From Agaribacillus aureus (GTDB lineage Bacteria; Bacteroidota; Bacteroidia; Cytophagales; Cyclobacteriaceae): a DNA stretch of 64,000 nt. Position numbers and translations under genes: made by a program. Where the stretch lies: the NCBI GenBank assembly GCA_030442055.1, contig JAUJEB010000011.1, positions 1-64,000 of the forward strand, written 5' to 3'. Position 1 is the first letter of the stretch. Each line of letters starts with the position of its first letter. The notes beneath the pieces are model-generated. The model saw only the letters and a list, made by a program, of their open reading frames with translations. It was not told the DNA's origin and ran no database searches. Below are positions 19,585 through 28,302 of the stretch, piece by piece.

Positions 19585-20181
19585 TTAAACGACAGATAAA
19601 AACAAGGTGTAAAGCGAGTAACCTTTTGATTTTACTTTGTCTCTGATTGTTTTTAAAGCTTTGGTGATTTGATCTTTTACCAATCGCACTGAAATATCCA
19701 TTTGGGCTGCTATTTCCTGATGGGACAGGCCTCTTTCTCTACTTAATTTGAATATCTTTTTCTGCCGCGGGGAAAGGTTTTCAATGATCGACAGGTAGGC
19801 TGTTTTAAGTTCCGAAAAATTGACTTTTTCTTCCGTGTAGTTGTGACTGACGACAATATAGTTTTGTACGTATCTAATGTAATCTTTTTGATGGCTTTTT
19901 TTTCTTAACTTATTATAAATCATATTTCTGGCCATCACTTTCAGGTAGGACTCAAATGAGCGGTCGGGATTGATCTTTTCCTTGTTTTCCCAAACCTTCA
20001 GAAAAACCTCATTAACTGTCTCTTCTGCCTCTTCAGCTGATTTTATAAAACCTAAGGAAAAATAAAAAATTCTTTTGTTATAGCTTAAAAATAATTGGTT
20101 AAAAGCTTTTACATCTCCTTTATTTAATTTTTTAATTATCTCAGACTCTACAGAAATTTCTATGTCCTTAAGATTTTCCAC
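19585..20181 (-). CDS. ECF RNA polymerase sigma factor (FecI-like)
   Basis: The protein has 198 residues. The start is GTG (20179-20181, GTGGAAAAT...); no in-frame ATG lies upstream within a sensible distance. Sigma-70 region 2 spans about residues 27-95 (YNKRIFYFSLGFIKSAEEAEETVNEVF), region 4 about 130-180 (LSPRQKKIF ... LSHQEIAAQMDIS). The gene heads the minus-strand locus sigma > FecR > SusC > SusD > FG-GAP and presumably drives the SusC promoter. A hydrophobic tail (YTLFLSVV) follows region 4, which is unusual but short. Confidence 0.93.
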   Translation of the reverse strand: MENLKDIEISVESEIIKKLNKGDVKAFNQLFLSYNKRIFYFSLGFIKSAEEAEETVNEVFLKVWENKEKINPDRSFESYLKVMARNMIYNKLRKKSHQKDYIRYVQNYIVVSHNYTEEKVNFSELKTAYLSIIENLSPRQKKIFKLSRERGLSHQEIAAQMDISVRLVKDQITKALKTIRDKVKSKGYSLYTLFLSVV

Positions 20182-20415
20182 GCATAAACCGGGTTAATCT
20201 AAAAATGAGCAACAATTCTGATGCCTCCATTTAAAATAGTTCAAAATTTAAAAAAAATACTTTGAATTTAATAATTCTTGGAGGGATTTACGGCTAGTTC
20301 GCGGCCGAAAGTCGCTTTCATACACCGATGGATCTATTTAACGGTGAAGCTAAAAATTTTGTAGTAGGAAAATATTTTCAATCTCAGCAACATGATGCAA
20401 ACTATTTTAAGGAAA

Positions 20416-20691
20416 TTAAAACCAGAGGCAATCATCTCCAAAGTAAATTATTATAAGACAGGCAGTAAGGGATTTTCCTACTAAATGAGCTGCCTTGACA
20501 ATCCATTTAAAAGTGATGCCATCTTCCACGTTTGCTCTCCAGGTGCATATCGGGCTCTTTTCGATCAATTGCCTCGCAATCCTTTCAGGACCAGCACTTT
20601 TCACTTGCAACGCGTTTTGTAGCGGTAATAGGGAAAACTCATAATTCCAATTTTCAGCGCTTTTACTGATGCGTGGTAGCCAGGTTCCTGT
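20416..20691 (-). pseudogene. possible gene remnant, family not recognised
   Basis: A stop-free minus-strand frame of 92 codons lies between TAG (20692-20694) and TAA (20416-20418). It lacks an ATG (only TTG at 20610) and a recognisable start signal. The translation has coding-like composition (for example RIARQLIEKSPICTW and NVEDGITFKW) but I do not recognise a family. It may be a fragment of a lost gene or chance. Confidence 0.25.
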
Positions 20692-20951
20692 CTACATTTG
20701 ACCTGACATTAGACTTTTAAACCAAGTCTTTTAAATGTTGAGGGATATTGACATTCACAATACCAGCTATTGATCAGGTTTTTAGATAGGGTAGTGTCGT
20801 AGTATTTAGCAGGGTCTGGTATAAAATACTCTAACTATTGACCTTTTCAATGGCTTATGGCAAGCTTCTCTCATGATTTGTAACCAGCTCATTATTCAAC
20901 AGGTGAATAAAAAATTAACAAAAACGTTTTCTCAAGATTTCAAAACCAACT

Positions 20952-21024
20952 TAAGGGAGACTGTAAGCTAAACGCCGCGAGACGTGGCTAACAGGGGTGC
21001 GACCAATGGTGTGGCCTGTCCTTA
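20952..21024 (+). ncRNA. candidate structured 5' leader RNA upstream of the GH31 gene
   Basis: Three nested or adjacent stems can be drawn. Closing stem: TAAGG (20952-20956) with CCTTA (21020-21024). Internal hairpin: GCCGCG (20974-20979), loop AGA, CGTGGC (20983-20988), with one G-T pair. Second hairpin: ACAGG (20991-20995) with CCTGT (21015-21019), which stacks directly on the closing stem. The block is more GC-rich than its surroundings and ends about 50 bases before the GH31 start. I do not match it to a named riboswitch class. Confidence 0.35.
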
Positions 21025-21075
21025 CACCTCCTAAAATTTAAAATATATCACATAACATTAAGCAAAAGGATAAAA

Positions 21076-23460
21076 ATGGTATATATGAATCAAACCGTTG
21101 AAAAAGCCAAAAAAAGGCTCAATCAACTGGTTCACTATGAAAAGGTAGATAATACGATCTATTTCAAAGGGACAAAAGAAATAGTGGAGCTAAAGGTGCT
21201 AAGTGATGAAATCATCAGGGTCAGGCTAGCGCCGAGGGGGTTTTTCCTGGATGACTTTTCATATGCCATCGAAAATTCAAATTTCGATATTACAAGCTTG
21301 GAAACAGAAGAGTCAGACGACGCCATTTGTGTTAAAACAGCCTCATTGAACTGCTATATTGAAAAAGAAACCATGCAGCTTCGGATTGAAGATAAGTCAG
21401 GCCTGGTCATCAATGAGGATGAAAAGGGAGTTCACTGGGAAGAAAATTCCGATCACGGGGGTAACTATGTTTATTGCAGCAAGCGCATCCAGGATGACGA
21501 ATGTTTTTATGGGTTGGGCGACAAGCCAAGTGACCTGAACCTGAGAGGTAAACGTTATTCGAACTGGGGTAGCGATACCTATGGTTATCAAAAGGACAGA
21601 GATCCGCTTTATCGCAATATCCCGTTTTACCTTGGCTTACATCATGGAGTAGGATATGGGATATTGTTTGACAACACCTTCAAAAGCTACTTTGATTTCG
21701 GCAAAGAGGATCCTGATGTTGCCAGTTTTTGGGCCGATGGGGGTGAGTTATGCTATTATTTTATCCACGGCCCTCAATTGCTTGAAGTGGTGCAAAAATA
21801 CAGTGATCTGACCGGAAGACACAAATTGCCACCTCAATGGGCTTTGGGTTATCACCAGTGCCGGTGGAGTTATTATCCTGAAAGTACCGTAAAAGATCTG
21901 GCCCATAACTTCAGGGTTAAAAAAATCCCCTGCGATGCCATCTATCTTGACATTGATTACATGGATGGCTACCGATGTTTTACCTGGAACAAAGACCATT
22001 TTCCAGATCCTAAAAGGATGATCTCGGAACTGAAAGAAGATGGCTTTAAGACGGTGGTCATCATTGATCCCGGCATAAAGGTCGATGATAATTATTGGGT
22101 ATATATAGAAGGTCTGGAAAACGGACATTTTTGTCAACGTGGCGATGGCCCGTTAATGGAAGGCTCCGTTTGGCCTGGCAAATGCAATTTTCCGGATTTC
22201 ACCAATCCCGAGGTGAGAGAATGGTGGGGAAAACTTTTCGAAGAATTTGTAGAAATTGGTGTAGATGGGGTTTGGAACGATATGAATGAGCCCGCTGTCT
22301 TTGGTATCGAAACATTTCCCGACGATGTGCGCCATGATTTTGACGGACATCCCTGTACCCATCGCAAAGCACATAACATTTACGGGATGCAAATGGTCAG
22401 AAGCACTTACGAAGGCCTGCTCAAACTTCAAAAAACAAAACGTCCTTTTGCCATTACCAGGTCTGGCTATGCCGGGGTTCAGCGTTATTCCGCCGTTTGG
22501 ACAGGAGATAATGTAGCTACCTGGGAACATCTGCAAATTGCCAATGTACAATGTCAACGACTAAGCATTTCGGGAATTTCATTTGTGGGATCGGATATCG
22601 GCGGGTTTACACAGGATTCAAATGGAGAATTGTTTGCGCGATGGATACAGCTGGGCGTGTTTTCTCCCTTATTCAGAACGCACTCAGCCGGAGATACGAT
22701 GGACCAGGAACCCTGGTCCTATGGTGAGGAATGTGAAGACATCGTACGGAAGTTTATCAACTTAAGATATCAGCTCCTACCCTACATTTACACTACGTTC
22801 TGGCAATGTTCCATCCACGGAATGCCAATGCTCCGGCCACTTGTTTTCATTGAGCAAAATCATAAAGAAACGCATCACCGCCAAGATGAATTTTGTTTTG
22901 GCGACCATTTGCTGGTTTGCCCTGTTTCAGAGCCGGGTGTTAAGGGAAGAAAATTGTACCTGCCTGAAGGTGGGTGGTATTATTATTTTTCAGACAAGTA
23001 CTACCAGGGAGGAGAAGAAATTTGGATTGATACGCCAATTGATGAAATGCCATTATTTACTAAAAGCGGAAGTGTTATTCCCCATTTTCCTGTGATGCAA
23101 TATGTCGGAGAGAAAGTGGTGGAAACACTAACGCTTCATGTCTACTACAAAAATGGCGAGGAAATCAGTCACCTTTATGAAGATCACGGAGATAATTTTG
23201 CCTATGAACAGGGAATTTGCTCCGTCAAATCATTTTCGTTGCTGGGCGATGAAAATAGCCTGCACCTGATCCAATACACCCATGGGGACTTTATTCCGTC
23301 TTACCATGATGTTGAGTTGATCTTTCACGGCATAAAAGCAGATAAAATTTCAATATCCCAGGATGGAAAAACATCAAAAAAAGTGACAAAACAAAAAGAT
23401 AACACCTTCAGTATCAAAGCCATTCGCGATTTTGAAAGTATAAATATTGATTTTGAATAA
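21076..23460 (+). CDS. GH31 family alpha-glucosidase
   Basis: The protein has 794 residues with no signal peptide, so it is probably cytoplasmic; it should hydrolyse alpha-linked glucose from oligosaccharides with retention of configuration. An N-terminal beta-sandwich (about 1-245) precedes the (beta/alpha)8 barrel. Catalytic residues are visible: nucleophile Asp402 in WNDMNEP and acid/base Asp478 in WTGDN, with further family motifs HQCRWSYYP and GSDIGGF. C-terminal beta domains follow from about 620. The start at 21076 has a weak AAGGA upstream; an alternative ATG is at 21085. It is followed by the STAS gene after 30 bp and is the first of a plus-strand run reaching 26766. Confidence 0.95.
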   Translation: MVYMNQTVEKAKKRLNQLVHYEKVDNTIYFKGTKEIVELKVLSDEIIRVRLAPRGFFLDDFSYAIENSNFDITSLETEESDDAICVKTASLNCYIEKETMQLRIEDKSGLVINEDEKGVHWEENSDHGGNYVYCSKRIQDDECFYGLGDKPSDLNLRGKRYSNWGSDTYGYQKDRDPLYRNIPFYLGLHHGVGYGILFDNTFKSYFDFGKEDPDVASFWADGGELCYYFIHGPQLLEVVQKYSDLTGRHKLPPQWALGYHQCRWSYYPESTVKDLAHNFRVKKIPCDAIYLDIDYMDGYRCFTWNKDHFPDPKRMISELKEDGFKTVVIIDPGIKVDDNYWVYIEGLENGHFCQRGDGPLMEGSVWPGKCNFPDFTNPEVREWWGKLFEEFVEIGVDGVWNDMNEPAVFGIETFPDDVRHDFDGHPCTHRKAHNIYGMQMVRSTYEGLLKLQKTKRPFAITRSGYAGVQRYSAVWTGDNVATWEHLQIANVQCQRLSISGISFVGSDIGGFTQDSNGELFARWIQLGVFSPLFRTHSAGDTMDQEPWSYGEECEDIVRKFINLRYQLLPYIYTTFWQCSIHGMPMLRPLVFIEQNHKETHHRQDEFCFGDHLLVCPVSEPGVKGRKLYLPEGGWYYYFSDKYYQGGEEIWIDTPIDEMPLFTKSGSVIPHFPVMQYVGEKVVETLTLHVYYKNGEEISHLYEDHGDNFAYEQGICSVKSFSLLGDENSLHLIQYTHGDFIPSYHDVELIFHGIKADKISISQDGKTSKKVTKQKDNTFSIKAIRDFESINIDFE

Positions 23461-23490
23461 GTAAACGCTAAACATAAATTTTAAAATATC

Positions 23491-23829
23491 ATGATGCAAT
23501 CGAAAAAAGTCAGCGATGTCACCATCGTTTCATTTAAGGATATGGACCACCTGGACGCACGTATCGCCTACCGCATTAAGGCAGAACTCAAAGGCTTGAT
23601 TTCTGAAAATGAGAACAACATTGTCATGAATCTTGCAGGCATCGATTTTATAGACAGCGCAGGATTTGGTACGATCATCTCAGGTTTGAAAAGCTCTAAA
23701 AAATACGGCGGTGATTTTAAATTGTGCAACGCTTCTCCGACGGTGATGGAGTTGATGGAATTGATGCAGCTTGGAAATGTATTCGAAGTTCACAATGATG
23801 AAAATAAGTGCGTGCAAAGTTTCGCCTGA
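23491..23829 (+). CDS. STAS-domain anti-sigma factor antagonist (RsbV/SpoIIAA-like)
   Basis: The protein has 112 residues and is a single STAS domain. The phosphorylated serine motif is present: FIDSAGFG, with Ser56 as the predicted site. In partner switching the dephosphorylated form binds the HATPase kinase and frees its target. The next gene, 40 bp downstream, is such a kinase and the one after is a PP2C phosphatase, giving a complete module. It starts with two consecutive ATGs. The target regulator is not encoded here. Confidence 0.93.
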   Translation: MMQSKKVSDVTIVSFKDMDHLDARIAYRIKAELKGLISENENNIVMNLAGIDFIDSAGFGTIISGLKSSKKYGGDFKLCNASPTVMELMELMQLGNVFEVHNDENKCVQSFA

Positions 23830-23847
23830 ACCCTTGCCCACAGGGTT
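23829..23847 (+). other. small intercistronic hairpin
   Basis: AACCCT (23829-23834), seven-base loop, AGGGTT (23842-23847), in the gap between the STAS and HATPase genes. There is no T-run, so it is not a terminator. It overlaps the STAS stop codon by one base and could modulate the ratio of the two proteins. Confidence 0.3.
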
Positions 23848-23869
23848 GCTCAACTAGCCAAGCTAAGAA

Positions 23870-24385
23870 ATGCTCGCCACAAATAGTTTTAAGGCCGATA
23901 TCAATAACCTGGCCGTTTTAATTGACTGGATTGATCAATTTGAAATTGAAAACCTCCCTATTTCAAAAGTCAAGTTAAAATTACTGCTCAACGAAGCATT
24001 TGTCAACGCTTGCGAAAATGTGAACGATGCAGCCACCGAGGTCCGGGTAATCATTAAAAGGCTTTCGCGCCGGCATGGGTTATCTATTATCGTAACCGAC
24101 CAGGGGCGCGGGTTCAACATCGATGGCCTCAGGGGTGGGTTTAAGCCGGCGATGATCGGCAAATCATATCTCGTATCTCCTCACCCAAATCTCGATTTGT
24201 ACGCCATACCGGAGAATGTGAATAAAATATCCTTTTCATCTACGGTGACAAATACCCACCGGGCCAGCCTGCCGGACAGAAGCAGGGGTATCCTGAGCAT
24301 GGTCAACGTAGCCGACAAAGTGGAATACTTCTATGATCCGGATTCTTTCAACTATCTGAAAATATCGCTTTTTAACCCGAAATAA
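23870..24385 (+). CDS. HATPase_c anti-sigma factor / serine kinase (RsbW/SpoIIAB-like)
   Basis: The protein has 171 residues. GHKL ATPase motifs are visible: the N box LLNEAFVNACEN near residues 38-50 and the G1 box VTDQGRGFN near residue 75. Such proteins phosphorylate a STAS antagonist and sequester a sigma factor or other regulator. The C-terminal third (about 110-171) after the G1 box is more divergent than in classic RsbW. The stop codon is one base from the start of the next gene, implying translational coupling. Confidence 0.88.
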   Translation: MLATNSFKADINNLAVLIDWIDQFEIENLPISKVKLKLLLNEAFVNACENVNDAATEVRVIIKRLSRRHGLSIIVTDQGRGFNIDGLRGGFKPAMIGKSYLVSPHPNLDLYAIPENVNKISFSSTVTNTHRASLPDRSRGILSMVNVADKVEYFYDPDSFNYLKISLFNPK

Positions 24386-24386
24386 T

Positions 24387-25952
24387 ATGAAGGAATCAAA
24401 AATATTAGTGGTAGAAGATGATGAATTGATGCTTAAGGCCATAAAACATGTCATCTCCAGACAACACATGGATGTCACCGCTGTCACCAACGGCCGCGAG
24501 GCTTTGAAATGCGCCAGGAAGATGATTTTTGACCTGGTTATTTCAGACATCAACATGCCACTGATGAATGGTCACGATTTTGTAAAACGGTTCAGACAGT
24601 TGCCTGAATATAAACTAACGCCGTTTATTTTTCTAAGCGGCAACAACAATAAACAGGATTGGGTAAAAGGGCTCTCCGACGGGGCAGATGACTATTTGAA
24701 AAAACCTTTTGATCCGCAACTTTTAATCGCCAAGGTAAATGCCAATCTCAAAAGGGTGCAATTACAACGGCAACAGCTCACCATCACGCAGGCTAAAAAT
24801 CTTGGCGTGGAAAATGGTCATGTGGTGTTTTGCACATCCCTGAAAAAAAGCTACCAGCTACCGACGGAAAAAATTAAATCAGCCGTAATCCATGTAACCG
24901 GCGAACAGCAACTTTTCACCATTTTGGAGGAAAAAGATACCTGGTTATTGCTGATTGATGAATATGCCGGCTGGCCTTTCAGGTTGATGAAGAAAATCAA
25001 GAGCATCGCCGAATCGAAGCAGATTCCACTCTTTGTACTTGTAAGCAAAACTACTACCTCAGAAAAGATAGAGGCATATTTTGAAAGCGGCGCAACCAGG
25101 CTTTTGTTTAAGGACCTTTTCGATAATAGTCTGGTACATGAAATCAATGCACAGCTGGAAAGAGAAACTGCTATAAAACACAAATATTTGAATGCCATTA
25201 ATATTGCCGCTCAAAACTCCCCCATCGGTCAAAACAAAGAATACAACAAACAGTTAAATCATTTTTCATTGTCATGTTTTCATCAGTCTTATCAAAACAT
25301 ACCTGGCGGTGATTATTATGAGGTATTTCATCTGGGAGAAAACAAAAAGCTGGTAGCCATTGGTGACGTCATGGGTAAAGAGTGGGGCGCCTGGTTCTTC
25401 GTGGCTGGCTACCTCGCTTATTTAAGAAGTGTTATCCACTTCATTCTCAACAACAATAATAATGACAAAATCGTGTCCCGGCCCGGCGATATTCTGACTT
25501 TGTTGAATAAGGTGGTTTACAAAGACCTGCAGCTCACAGAAGCCTTCTCCACCTTCTCGCTATTGTTTATCGATGGAGAAAACGGCAAGATTAAGATGGC
25601 ATCGGCGGGCGGCCTGGATCCGGTGCTCTGGAACCACGCCTCAAAAAAAGTGAGTGAAGTAAAGGTCAAAGGTACGCTATTGGGGCTTGTTGAAGACACA
25701 CAATATCCCAGTGTAAAACTTAAACTCGGCAAGCAGGACGGACTCATTATTTGCACTGACGGCTACACCGAATCAAAGAGCCAACATAGTGATAACATGG
25801 TAGGCTTTAATGGCGTTGGCATGACCCTGGAACACATGCAACACCACAAGGAAGTTTCAGCTATATCATACGACAAGCTTTTTAAAACACAGCATCAGGT
25901 GAATAGTTTTTCCGACGACCGAACGCTGGTATTCATCAAAAAATTGAAGTAA
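24387..25952 (+). CDS. response regulator with PP2C-type (SpoIIE/RsbU) phosphatase output
   Basis: The protein has 521 residues. The N-terminal receiver domain (about 5-120) has the acidic pair (EDD, residues 10-12), phospho-acceptor Asp54 (ISDINMP) and the KKP lysine. A second region at about 165-265 has the outline of a receiver (LLLIDEYAGWP, LLFKD) but lacks the N-terminal acidic cluster, so it may be a pseudo-receiver. The C-terminal SpoIIE phosphatase domain (about 290-520) keeps its metal-binding motifs: PGGDYYEVF, IGDVMGKEWGA, ICTDGYTES and FSDDRTLV. It should dephosphorylate the STAS protein of this cluster when its receiver is phosphorylated; no histidine kinase lies nearby. Confidence 0.92.
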   Translation: MKESKILVVEDDELMLKAIKHVISRQHMDVTAVTNGREALKCARKMIFDLVISDINMPLMNGHDFVKRFRQLPEYKLTPFIFLSGNNNKQDWVKGLSDGADDYLKKPFDPQLLIAKVNANLKRVQLQRQQLTITQAKNLGVENGHVVFCTSLKKSYQLPTEKIKSAVIHVTGEQQLFTILEEKDTWLLLIDEYAGWPFRLMKKIKSIAESKQIPLFVLVSKTTTSEKIEAYFESGATRLLFKDLFDNSLVHEINAQLERETAIKHKYLNAINIAAQNSPIGQNKEYNKQLNHFSLSCFHQSYQNIPGGDYYEVFHLGENKKLVAIGDVMGKEWGAWFFVAGYLAYLRSVIHFILNNNNNDKIVSRPGDILTLLNKVVYKDLQLTEAFSTFSLLFIDGENGKIKMASAGGLDPVLWNHASKKVSEVKVKGTLLGLVEDTQYPSVKLKLGKQDGLIICTDGYTESKSQHSDNMVGFNGVGMTLEHMQHHKEVSAISYDKLFKTQHQVNSFSDDRTLVFIKKLK

Positions 25953-26064
25953 CAGAGGGTTTTCGATCTGTGTAAAGCTATGGCTTATTAAGCCTGAAAA
26001 GGTGAGAGTTGCTAACTTCCTTTATCAAATCTCCTACAAGTAATAATAGTTAAATCTTAAGCTT

Positions 26065-26766
26065 ATGAAACCAACATCAGATAACAATAAATTAAAAAAC
26101 AATATTCTGAATCTAATCAGTTTACGGTATAAATCACATCCATGGCATGGCATTGATATCGGGACAGACGCGCCGGAAGAAATCAATGTATTTATTGAGA
26201 TAGTCAGCAGCGATACTGTGAAATACGAAATTGATAAAGTATCGGGATACCTGAAAATTGACCGCCCTCAAAAGTTTTCCAACGTCTGCCCTGCCTTATA
26301 CGGGTTTATCCCCCGCACCTATTGCGGGGAAATAGTAGCGTCATACGCCGGCCAGAAAGCAGGTATCGCCAACCTGAAAGGAGATGGAGACCCACTGGAT
26401 ATTTGTGTACTTACCGAAAAGGATATTCCAAGAGGAGATCTGCTGCTTAAAGCCATTCCAATAGGAGGCTTGCGCATGATTGACCAGGAGGAAGCAGATG
26501 ACAAGATCATTGCCGTTTTAAAAGACGACCTCATGTACGGGCAATACGATGATCTCCTGACATGTCCGCAATCTATTGTAAACCGGTTAAAACACTATTT
26601 TCTTACCTATAAAAATGTACCCGGAGAGGAAGCGGTGAAATGCCACATTTCCGCGGTATATGGAAAGGAGGAAGCGCACCTTGTCATCAACAAAAGCCAG
26701 GAGGACTACATCAAGCGATTTGGACATATGGAAGAGATGATTTTTGATGCACTCTTCGACGTCTAG
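26065..26766 (+). CDS. ppa: inorganic pyrophosphatase, family I
   Basis: The protein has 233 residues, about 50 more than the common bacterial enzyme. The family I signature DGDPLDI is present, with ALYGFIPRTYCGE before it and EADDKIIAV after it, which supply the other metal-binding aspartates. It hydrolyses pyrophosphate and so pulls sugar-nucleotide and polymer synthesis forward. It sits 112 bp after the PP2C gene on the same strand and converges with the GH57/glycosyltransferase pair, which fits a storage-polysaccharide neighbourhood. Confidence 0.93.
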   Translation: MKPTSDNNKLKNNILNLISLRYKSHPWHGIDIGTDAPEEINVFIEIVSSDTVKYEIDKVSGYLKIDRPQKFSNVCPALYGFIPRTYCGEIVASYAGQKAGIANLKGDGDPLDICVLTEKDIPRGDLLLKAIPIGGLRMIDQEEADDKIIAVLKDDLMYGQYDDLLTCPQSIVNRLKHYFLTYKNVPGEEAVKCHISAVYGKEEAHLVINKSQEDYIKRFGHMEEMIFDALFDV

Positions 26767-27054
26767 CTTCTAAAATTATCCGAAGCCAACGATCAAAAAG
26801 CACTCAAAAACATCTCAACCATGTCAGCTAATTGGGTTATTCCCAAGTAACTGTCACTACAACCAAAACTAAATTTTATTGGTATCCACGGTAGACAATA
26901 CCTTCACTGGCTCATTCGAGGAAGGAGCCATACCCCTGCTTTTTACTCCCCGGTAAACCCATGAAAGTGACAGAAGGAGGTTAGCACTATTATCTGCAGT
27001 AGAACCAAAGCGAATCGTTTGTAATTATAACACAGCACTTAAGGAAAGGTCCAA
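26767..27054. other. intergenic region between convergent genes
   Basis: This stretch of 288 bp lies between the stops of the pyrophosphatase and the GH57 gene. There is a weak stem GGCTC ... GAGCC near 26910 but no U-run. A stop-free minus-strand stretch of about 47 codons (about 26877-27020) has no start codon and no family I recognise. I see no real gene here. Confidence 0.5.
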
Positions 27055-28299
27055 TTAGTTTTTAAGTGCTAAAATCTTACTGTTTTCTCCGGCGGAAGTC
27101 ATTTGCTTAACCTCCAAATGATAGTCCAGGTATAATTCCAAATCTTTCAGAACATTGGTAAAATATATATATGCCTCGTAGGGACTTTCAAAAGGGCTGA
27201 AATATTGATGAATTTCGTTATCAGGCCAATTCTTGGTACTCATATAATAGAAGTGATCAGAGGTTTGTAGTTTTGACCAGCTATGGTTTAATTCCTCGTT
27301 ACCCAGCAATCTTATTTTTTGCTCAAGATCATATAACCGTTTTAAGGCATCCCGCTGCATTTCATTACCACACCAGGCGGAAACATCCCGTTCCGTATCT
27401 GCCCAGGAACTAGGTGTCGGCACATCATATATATCGGTCGCATTTTGTTCTCTGATCACTTCTGAGAAGGTCGCCAATGTCACATTTTTGCTACGAACGA
27501 TAGACCAAAGCACGTCTCTCAGAAATTCAAATATGCCGGTTGTTTTAGCCTGATGTTCCCCAAATGTTTCATAATCCATGTATAAGTTGATCACCTCTCC
27601 GCGATTTGTGGGGTTTTCCAGCCACCTGGTAAACTTTGGGACCGTCAGCGGGTATTCGCTCCAGGTATCGTCTGAAAACCTGAAGGCAATATCATCGGAA
27701 AGTGAATAATTTCTTAGAAAACAGTTGATATTAGAATCGACAGTCGGTTTATACATATGATTGGGGCTTTTACCTCCCAGGAAATGATCCACACCTTCAC
27801 ATAGTATAGCCTTAAAGCCTAAATCTTCAGCTGCCTTAGCAATTGTGTTATGATAAATAAGTTCCGTGTTCCTGAATACTTGCGGTGTTTGACCAAAGAC
27901 CGATTTTATTTTGGCGCGGTGCTTATGCACCTGGTCTGTAAATTCCCGCGGTGAATAAACGGAAGCCAACGAGTGATAATAAGTTTCCGCCAAAAACTCT
28001 ACCTGGCCTGTTTTTGCCAGTCGCTGAAAAGAAGACAATACATCGGGACGATATAGCTCAAACTGCTCGATGGCTGTTCCGGAAATGGAAAAATTTAGCT
28101 TTATCTGCTCACCTGATTCTTCTATTAATGATTGCAATAGCTCATTGGCGGGCAAATAACACCGGTCGGCAATTTCATTGAGTATTCTCAGATTCTGATG
28201 GTCGTCATCATAAGATTCGACCTGGCCAATATCAAAAAATGAAATTGGTTTAATTCTAAAAGGTTGATGAACTTGAAAATACAAGCAAATGGATGTCAT
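27055..28299 (-). CDS. GH57 family alpha-glucan hydrolase or transferase
   Basis: The protein has 414 residues with no signal peptide. GH57 conserved regions are visible: VHQP near residue 10, ILCEGVD with the predicted nucleophile Glu168, and YMDYETFGEH with the predicted acid/base Asp242. Family members include alpha-amylase, 4-alpha-glucanotransferase and branching enzyme; the short length favours an amylase-like enzyme of the kind that accompanies a GT4/GT5 synthase in Bacteroidota. Its start lies 3 bp after the stop of the upstream glycosyltransferase gene, so the two are one operon and probably act on the same intracellular glucan. Confidence 0.9.
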   Translation of the reverse strand: MTSICLYFQVHQPFRIKPISFFDIGQVESYDDDHQNLRILNEIADRCYLPANELLQSLIEESGEQIKLNFSISGTAIEQFELYRPDVLSSFQRLAKTGQVEFLAETYYHSLASVYSPREFTDQVHKHRAKIKSVFGQTPQVFRNTELIYHNTIAKAAEDLGFKAILCEGVDHFLGGKSPNHMYKPTVDSNINCFLRNYSLSDDIAFRFSDDTWSEYPLTVPKFTRWLENPTNRGEVINLYMDYETFGEHQAKTTGIFEFLRDVLWSIVRSKNVTLATFSEVIREQNATDIYDVPTPSSWADTERDVSAWCGNEMQRDALKRLYDLEQKIRLLGNEELNHSWSKLQTSDHFYYMSTKNWPDNEIHQYFSPFESPYEAYIYFTNVLKDLELYLDYHLEVKQMTSAGENSKILALKN

Positions 28300-28302
28300 A
28301 TT

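Larger units (their letters stand above)
20182..21075. other. 894-bp intergenic region with a decayed open frame and a predicted RNA fold
   Basis: This divergent region separates the sigma factor from the GH31 gene. It holds a 92-codon minus-strand open frame (20416-20691) with no ATG, which could be a gene remnant, and a compact three-stem fold just before the GH31 gene (20952-21024). Apart from these it is AT-rich without a recognisable gene, tRNA or repeat. Confidence 0.6.

Noticed and set aside
26877-27020. Stop-free minus-strand stretch between the pyrophosphatase and GH57 genes
   Set aside because: Only about 47 codons, preceded by a stop, no suitable start codon and no known motif.
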